DNA of 64,000 nt from the NCBI GenBank assembly GCA_030765065.1, contig CM060989.1:35269501-35333500 (forward strand). Reading direction: 5' to 3'. A program made the translations under genes and the position numbers. The stretch is from Deroplatys truncata (Eukaryota > Arthropoda > Insecta > Mantodea > Mantidae). Below are positions 51,014 to 60,300 of this stretch, piece after piece. A model generated the notes under the pieces. The model saw nothing but the letters and a program-made list of their open reading frames with translations. It ran no database searches and had not been told where the DNA came from. Every line of letters begins with the position of its first letter. Position 1 is the stretch's first letter.

Positions 51014-54000
51014 CACCAATGGCACTGGGATTAATTGATCTGCATCATTTTTCCTCTGTTAGTTATCACTTTTAAGGCCTTTGCATTTGGTGAGATGCTG
51101 TTTGTTCAGGATGACATCATCTTCACAGAGAGTGCACTTGGGTGAAGGTAGACATCCTATCTTGTAGAGATGTTCTGCGAGGCAATCGTGGCCAGTTGCC
51201 ATCTTAAATAAGGCCACTGCAGTCTTCCTTGGCATTTTTTGTATATCAACTCTATCTTTAATATTCTTATAATCTTTACCCTTTAATTTATCTTCTTCAT
51301 CAAGTCTCTGCTGTCTTTTGAAATGTTGTTTAATGTTATTTAATTGTTTATTTATTTCTATTTGTCCTACAGGTTTTATTTGTTGTATTGCACCTTTCTT
51401 TGCTAATTGATTCGCATGTTCACTGCCCAAAAGTCCAACACGAGCTGGGATCCATTGTAGAGTGACATGATTTCTAGGTTCAATTGCTTTAATTAAGCTT
51501 CTTATTTCTTTAATATTTCTTGTTGTTTTATTATTGTAATTTACTATTCCATCTATGGCTGATTTTGAGTCCGATAAGATGACTATTTTTTGTTTTATGT
51601 ATGGTCTATATAAAATGTTCTGTAATGCTGCTTTTATAGCTGTTAATTCTCCATCATAGTGGTTTGACGTTTCATCTAATGTTAGATACTGTGCAAAATG
51701 TTTACAGTATACTCCTGCACCAGCATTTTTTTTATTGATGAGGGATCCATCTGTATATATTCGGAGCCATTCTTTTTCTGGATATCTTTATTTCGTAGCT
51801 ATTGCTATGGCTCTCATTTCATCTGGTATATTGTTTTGTTTGTGTATTATATATATCAGGTCATTCTGATATTGTATATCAATATATTCTACTAGATTTT
51901 AATGTTCAACAGAATATTCTGCTAATCCTTTGTAATTTGGAAGACATGGTGAAATGATTCCATAAAAATTTTAGATGTGGACTCATATATACAAATTTTA
52001 TTAAATTATGTAACTCAGAACTAGTTTCAAGGAATGTCTTTATCATCAGCTGACTGCGACTTTGAGGAAGACATTCCTTGACATTAGTTCCAAGACAAAT
52101 ACCTAACTTAGTGAAATTTGTGTATGCATGACCACATCTAAAACTTTTATAATATCCCACCTCTACTCCACTTTAAAATGACAATTTATTTATACTTTTT
52201 GCAGGATATTTTCAACTCTTAATTTTTATGAAGATTGAAATTGAAATCACCCAAAGCTGCAATAATATATGTTTTCTTCGTAAGGTTATTTATCATCTCA
52301 TTGCCTTGCTAATTCAGAAAGAGTGAATTACCTGAATTGTGCCAGCACTATTGCGATGCTTGGTACGAGGTGACTGAAGTTCAGCACGGCGATCTGGCAG
52401 CAAATGGAACATTTTAGCCTCCTCCACAAGATGCCAGCATTCGGGCGACTGGCGCACAACGGCCTGACTCTCTACACAATCGTGCAGGAAGTATGGACTC
52501 AGAAGTGGAAGCCTCACATGCTCCAGGACCTTAACATAGATGTAATATAAATTTGAATGCATTAGAAAGCTGTAGCAAAATTAAAACATTTTTAACGTTC
52601 CACAACTTGTTGAAAAAAAAAAAAATAATCTGATGTGTTACACTCACATGACTTTCTCTACTCTTGTACAAACTATTTATACAAACGCTTATTCTCCATC
52701 TACTTCATGTTAATCGAGATAAACATTTGCAGAGTCTATCTTATTGCTAATTTTCTTGTAGATGTAAGGGGAATATATATTTACAAGGGCAATTTGGAAA
52801 TACAGTAGCCTTTAAGCACATACATATCTCTTAATAGCTGGTTGCGAGGTGCAGCACCATTCCCTTTGTCACAGATTAATACTCTTTGCATATCCAAGAC
52901 AAAAAAATGAATAACGAATTCCCATTTGAGAAAATAAGTATTGAAATATTTAAGGGAATAACAAGTAATATCTCGAAAATGGTTCACTCAACAACAAAAA
53001 GTATATGACATAAATTGTGTATTTTAACGCGATCTACATTTTTTGTGCAGTAAAATTTTGTCTATCTCTTATGGTTTACCAGTTATGCAAAAGTCGTTCA
53101 CAATGAAGAATACTTTTGGAGACATTCCCAAGAAATTCAAGATATACATTTTATTTGTCATAAAAATATCTTAAAGATATGATATTTTAATAAAAATCGT
53201 TAAAGCCAATTAAAATTTTCAAAAAATCTTCCATGTAAAGGGTAATCTGGGGTGGGGGGATTTTCTTGAAAACCGTGTCGCATCCTTAGAAGATACTGAA
53301 CCTAAATACCAAGTTTGGTGTTTATCCGACTGTTCGTTTCTGAGTTATGCTGTTCTCTCACACAGACACAGACACACACACAGACACACACACACACACA
53401 CAGACACAGACAGACACACACACACACACACACAGACATGTTTCCAAAAATGCTTTTATTGGATTCAGGGGGTCTCAAAACATGTATTTCCGGTGAAATC
53501 TCGGTATCGAATTTTTGGGTGGAATACAATACTTCCCCTACTTACTATATGTAGTAGAGAAAGTAAAAATTAATGACATCATGAATCAGGTCTAATGTAT
53601 GTTTTGAGTCCTTGCAGAGAATGTCTAGCATTTGCACTGTACTTAATCTCATAAATAAAATCCGGATATTTGGCAAAATGCCGTTTTTACTGGGTGGTAA
53701 TGAATGAAAAATATATAGATATAATAGTGTTTTGAGATATTTGGAAGTGACAACAATTTTTAAAATAGAGAGTTGAGGGTTGTTACACTACATCACTATG
53801 ATATTCTTACTTGAACGCGTTTCGGGAGACGGCTTGTTCCGATCGTCAGCATTTTCTCTCAACTGAAAACTCTCAACTCTCTATTTTAAATTATGACACA
53901 TCACTGTTACTAGCTTCTAAATCTTCAAAATTAGTCAACAATTTTTATTTTGCCATTTTAAGGTCTAGCTGCCTATTTGAATTATATATGCCAATATTTG

Positions 54001-57000
54001 CCTTTTTAAAATCAACTTAAACTTTTCCAATTTATTTTCAATGTTTTTCTTTTACATTCAGGAAACTCTAGATAAGGATTACTTAACTTTTCATAAAGGG
54101 AGTCACATTACCTGTTAGGGAATGAATTTTGGGCATAACCACTTAAGTTAAAGATAGGAACGATAAGCTTACAGACATGAGGGGCACAAACCACATTAGT
54201 TTTCAAACACAGTATTTTCTTTAACTAAAATCTACACTTGCATATTATAACTTATGTAAATAAATACTTAACAAATGATCAGTCTTTCATTCATATATAG
54301 CTGTCCTCCATGGTCTAGGGGTACCATGCTAGCCTCTAGTTCCCAAGGTTGTGGGTCCAAACCTGGTGCAGGGTGCATGGCTCCTTTGGAAGGGAAGTAA
54401 AACCGGTGGTCATGTGTCGTAGATTTAAGAAAGAAGCCACTAAACAAAATTTCCAGTCTTTCATGTCCTATATAGTATGCGAACTAAGAACCATAACAGT
54501 TTAAAAAGCATCTACAGGTATTAGAAAAAACTTCATTTATGTTCCATGACAATGTAACTCATAGGCAACATCCATGTTACATTAAATATTTTTACAGTAA
54601 CAGCAGTTCATACTCAATGAGAAGAATGAAGATGACGTTCCTATGCTGTAATTGCAGACATTTGTGGTTCTAATTTTGTGCTGCCTATCATCGAAATGGA
54701 CTCTAAATCCTCATCAGTCATGGAGACCTATATTTTGACTTGACATGTTTCATTTTTGAAAATGTCCTTTCCAGAGATAGGTTGATCAAATCCTGATATT
54801 AGTCCTTGTGTCTTTCAAATCAAGAAAGTGTCACTCGGCAAACGTAAAAATCAACCAAATTAACTTCCTTGTATTTGTCCTTCAGTAGCTCATTACACTA
54901 TACATCAATTAAAAATCTGGTTGCTTAATTTTATATAATCGTTCAGAATTTGTGAATAAGTTAATCTAATACACACACACTGTTTCTTATTATTTATAAT
55001 TTTTTAAGTTTGTAGATGGGCCAAACCAAGTATTGTGGGGAAAACATTTTAATGGATAAAGATGGTCAGTTACTGTAGCATGAATGCATGTCATTTAGCT
55101 ACGATGCCTAAATTCAACCAACCATTGAAAAATAAACTTCACAGTTATGTTAAGAATTTCTTGTCAATGTGTTTTCAACTGATGGAACAGTTTTATTGTA
55201 TAAGGTTCGTGAATACACAAATCATGAACAAAATGATTTTATTAAACACATGTTAACAACAAAGCAAAAATCGTCTCTCACAGTATAGCAGTATAACTGT
55301 TAGAATGGATCTTCTCGGTCAATAAGCTTTTTGAGTTTTATATAAATCATTATTGCTTGTAAAGTAATTCAGAGTGTAAATTCATTGATGTTAAGGCCTG
55401 TTAAATTGCTAAAATTAAATTGAGTTTTGTGGACGCTCTTTAATCACTATGGTCCTTAGCGTCCCATTCCATATTAGGCATCAAAGACCGGAAATTTTGC
55501 TCAGAGGCTTCTTTATCAGGCTTGAGGTTCTTTTATGTGCCGTAAATCTAAACATGGGACCACCGGCTTTACTTCCCTTCTGAAGGAAGCCATGCTAAGG
55601 ATTTTTACGCCTGAAAAAATCCATCGCCCTCCTCTAGTTGTTGAATTGTTTGATGTAATAGCTAAGTTACTGAATCAATATTTTAAAGCAATAGCTGTTA
55701 AGGTCATAAAAGCGAGAGTAATTTAAACTGAATTTTTAGGCAAATATATTTACACAAACATTGAATTTTACACTGCACAGTCAATTAAGAAAAAATCCTG
55801 TCATTACCTCATGTCATGTCCTAATTATTTTAGGTCTATAAGCCAACTAAACTGAGTTTTATTTATGGATGCTCTTTAACTGCTGTGGTCCTTAGCCTCC
55901 CATTCTATATTAGGCGTGAAACACCGATAATTTTGCTTAGAGGCCTCTGTATCAGGCTTGAGGTTCTTTTATGTGCCGTAAATCTACAACACGGGACCAA
56001 AGGCTTTGCTTTCCTTCCGAAGGAAGCCATACTAAGGATGTTTACGCTCGAAAAATCCATTTCCCTCTGCCGGGTTTGGACCTGCGACCTCGGGAACTAG
56101 TGGCTAGCATGGAGGAGAACTATAATCTAACTAATTTAATAAGATCCACCCTGGGATTTGTAATGTTATTTAATTAATGCAATCTACATTGTACAACTAG
56201 TTTGCAGAGCATGGAAAGGCTCTTCATAAAAATATGCATTAGAACATACGCACTAAACTACACACCTTGTGAAAATCCTGCCTCCTTTGTTCTGGATTAT
56301 GGTTGAACCAGCGAATAACAGCTTGAAAAACAGTTTCTTCTCGTTCCACTTGTAGCTCATCACTGCTAATGAATTCCACCAACTTAGCTGCAGAAAGACC
56401 AAGAAATTCCTCCCCATGTCCAACTTCCCAAAAGTTCCTGCAAACACCAAAGCTTAATAATGCACGCATTTAACAACATAATTGAAAACACTAATACCTT
56501 TATCTACAGTTAAGGAATTTGCTCTAATTGAAATGCAGAGAGTGGGGGGAAAAGGGGTAATAATGGAGAGAGCTCTTAAATATTGGTACAGACTATTAAA
56601 TTTAGAAGAGAAGAACTTGTTGAGGCAGTGTTTGGAATTCCAAGAAAGGAGCTTAAAGAAAAATGGGTGGAGTTATAGTATACAAACTAATTTGGAAAAT
56701 AGTGGTCTGGGAGAAATTTGGAGGAGGAGGGAAAATAATGTTAAGGGTTTTTGGAAAGAAGCTAGGCGGAGGTTTGAAGATATAGAGATACAAAATTTAT
56801 TTAGTAAACATTGGGAAGAAAAGTTCCTTGGAATCATATATATTAATAAAAAATGTATGGTATAGAGAACGGTATGTGGATAACTCAAATAAGGAACAAA
56901 GAGAAAGTATAGCCTGGGTACAAGCAGGTGTTTGGAGACTAATAGAAATGAGAAATGGGTTCTCACAGAACCAGTGTCCAATATGTGGGGAAAGAGAAGA

Positions 57001-57268
57001 TTTAGAACATATCGTTTTTGATTGTAAAGGTACACAGCATTGGAGAAAGGAAGCTATAAATGGGAAATGGTTCAAACTGGACAGGAAAGTAGCTTTAAGC
57101 AAGATTTTTAACAAAGACAGTAAAAAGGTAAAGAGTACCTGTCCAAAGTAAAAAAGAAATAGTTATGGAGAATAAAAAGAGATGTAAATTAATTTCCTCA
57201 TGTGATGTTAAGTTATGTAATTATATTATTATTATTATAATATTAGTATTATAAGATTATTATTTTGG

Positions 57269-57304
<36 letters not shown>

Positions 57305-60300
57305 TATAATTATTATTATTATTATCATCATCATCATTTTTTTATGTTATAATTAAAGAGTGTAATATGGGTAAAATATGGCAACATAACAGCTTGGGCT
57401 GATGTATAGCCATATTCTAAGGAAGATTGCTAGCACAAATAAATAAATAAAATACCTTTATTTCTCTGTGTTTGCATGATACTTAAATTTATACAAGACA
57501 TTCACATGTGCTATTAAAGGCAGCATTTCCTTTTTAAACATAGGCAATGATAATGAATGAGCAGTAGGAAAATCATTTACACTCTTCACTTAAGTAAAAT
57601 TACCTGGACATCCCACGTTGCCTAGACTCTATGCCATTCCTAAAATCCACAAGACTGATAATAGCATGAGACCAATAGTTAACAATATCAATGCTCCAAC
57701 TTACAATCTAACAAAATGTTGAATGAGAAACTTAACTCTCTCCCGAAGGTCAATAACCTCAGCATAAGGAATTCCTATGATTTAGTAAAGAATATTAAGG
57801 ACATTTCACTCACACCAGAAGACACATTGGTCTCATTTGATGTAGTTGCACATTTCCCCAGCATACCATTGGATAAATTAATCACACTATTAAAGAAATG
57901 GCTGCAATCAATAGGTTTTAACAGTAATGAAACAGAAGATTTAATCAAGTTAACCAGTGTATGTATCAAACAAAGTGAGTTTATGTTTAATGAGAAAACT
58001 TACAAACAAACTTCAGGCCTGGCAATTGGAAACCCTCTTTCTCCATTACTCGCAGATCTATATATGGGATTTTTTGATAAACACATCACAATAGCATTCC
58101 CTTGGATTTTTAAAATTTGGCATAGCTATTTAAACGATATATTTGCAATAGTTTCAGAGAAACACTTACAAGATGCACTTAAACTATTAAACCTACAAGA
58201 AAAGTCAATCAAATTTACAATAGAAACTGAAAAAGACGACTACCTCTCATTTTTAGATCTGAAGATTATGAGGAATGAATACTCCAAGATTAGTTTTGGT
58301 ATACATAGGAAGGCCACATATACAGACAATTACATATAAAATAGTCATAAATATAAGTTGTTCAACAGCTTAGCATATAGGTTGGTTAACATTCCTATGA
58401 ATTACACAGAGTACAGAACAGAATTTGACCATATACTAAACACAGCAGTCGCCAATGTTTTCAGAAAATCCACTATAATAAAGAAAATAAATAAATTCAA
58501 AAGAAAGAAGGAGATTACAGAAGTCTCTACTCTCAAACCAATCAAAATACAATATAGTTTCCGCAAATTTACATACCATCCACACTTTTATCACAAACTT
58601 GAAAACATCTTTAGAGCATTCCACGTAAAACTTGCACCGTATAACAAACACAGCATTAAAAATCTCCTAAGTTGAAAGATCAAGTCCCTCCAGAACAAAA
58701 GTCTGGAATATATGCCATAGAATGGCCTAGATTGCAACATGAAATACATTGGAAAAACCAAAAGAAATATTGAAATGCGCAGAAAAGAACACTTCAGGAA
58801 CATTCACCAAAAGCAAATTGAAAAATCTGCTGTTGTGAATCATTTTTGGGAGAAAAATTATAAAAAGACCTGGATGTCAAACTATTAAAAGAAGTCTCAA
58901 AATCTATGGAACTATCCGCTTGGGAGAAAACCTACATTTGGAAGAACAAGAATATTGCAATGAATTTCGATGTCACAACAGAAGACAAATTTAGCAAGTA
59001 CATCAAACCCTCACCAGAAGGTCAACACAGGCAGATACAGGACAATCAAACAACCACCAGCCAGTAGGTCAGTAGCTGACAATGAGAGCAAGGGATTCTT
59101 GAAACTTGTCCAGGTAATTTTACTTAAGTAAAGAATGTAAATGAGTTTTCCTACTCCTTGTTCATTTTCATTTGAAATACTTCATTATCAACCGCTTCTA
59201 CATTATTACTTATAATGTAATGTAATATTTATTGAGTGCCAAAACAATTACAATCATATTGGGAGTGGCTGCTTCTGGCCCTGGCCATTTTATACTCATC
59301 TCCCCTCCTTTGGTCATAATAATAATATATTAATCTATTGAGCATTAAGTTATTACATATTAGATGTCTCATCGGATTACTATTACATGTTAATACAATT
59401 AGTAATTCTTATATTTATTTGTATTTACATTATTTTCTTCTTTTAACCATCCATATCCATTTATTCCTATTCATTCCATACCATGAACTTTGTTTTCTCC
59501 CAATCTCTATTTCTTTAGATACATTAATTTTATACCCTTCCATATTTTACTCACATTATTTTCTCTAATAATTTTAGTTACTTTCTCTGCTTATCTCTTT
59601 CCCCTATTCTTATGTTAAAGTCTCCATTATTATAATTTCTATGCTTATATATATATATACACCCTTTAACATTTATATATCTTTCTCTAAAAGATGATAC
59701 AGTCCAAGATTGTGAAATTGTGAAGCAGCCGGTTTGGCCTTCACAATTCCAAAATCCCAATCTCATTGGCTGCTATTGCGATCCATTACTTATAATATGC
59801 AATGCAGTGTCTGCTTCTGCACAAAGCATTAATTTTCAGCATCATAATGAACTATTTTAACTCACTTGAGGGTGAAGTGACGTGCTTTAACTTGAAGATC
59901 AGTGCAGGCATGCGTCTCTGCAAAGCAGTGTATGCCAACGCAGTTGCTGGTATCCATGTGTCGTTCTAGGTACAAGCAGGCTGCATCTCGGACTGGAAGT
60001 ATCTGAAGAAGATTGGCAGCTGAAAGGAGGGACTGGACGTTGGACCTGGTTATCACCACACAGCTTGTGTATGCATACTCTAGCAACAGAGCCATCATTG
60101 CAGACTCCACCCCATTTACTGCTACCACAGCTTGTCTTGACTCTGCTAATTTGTTTGTAAACATAGCCTGGAAAGTAATGACACCGTATCTGTTGATTCA
60201 TAATACAATGTGACAAAAATAACAAATGTTTAGATTACAAATCTGATGTGATACATTCACATGACTTTCTCTACCCTCTATCTTTATTAATGGATATACA

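Noticed and set aside
53302-53554. Cys-Val and Thr-His repeat ORFs on both strands
   Set aside because: They are translations of the (CA)n tract inside family A.
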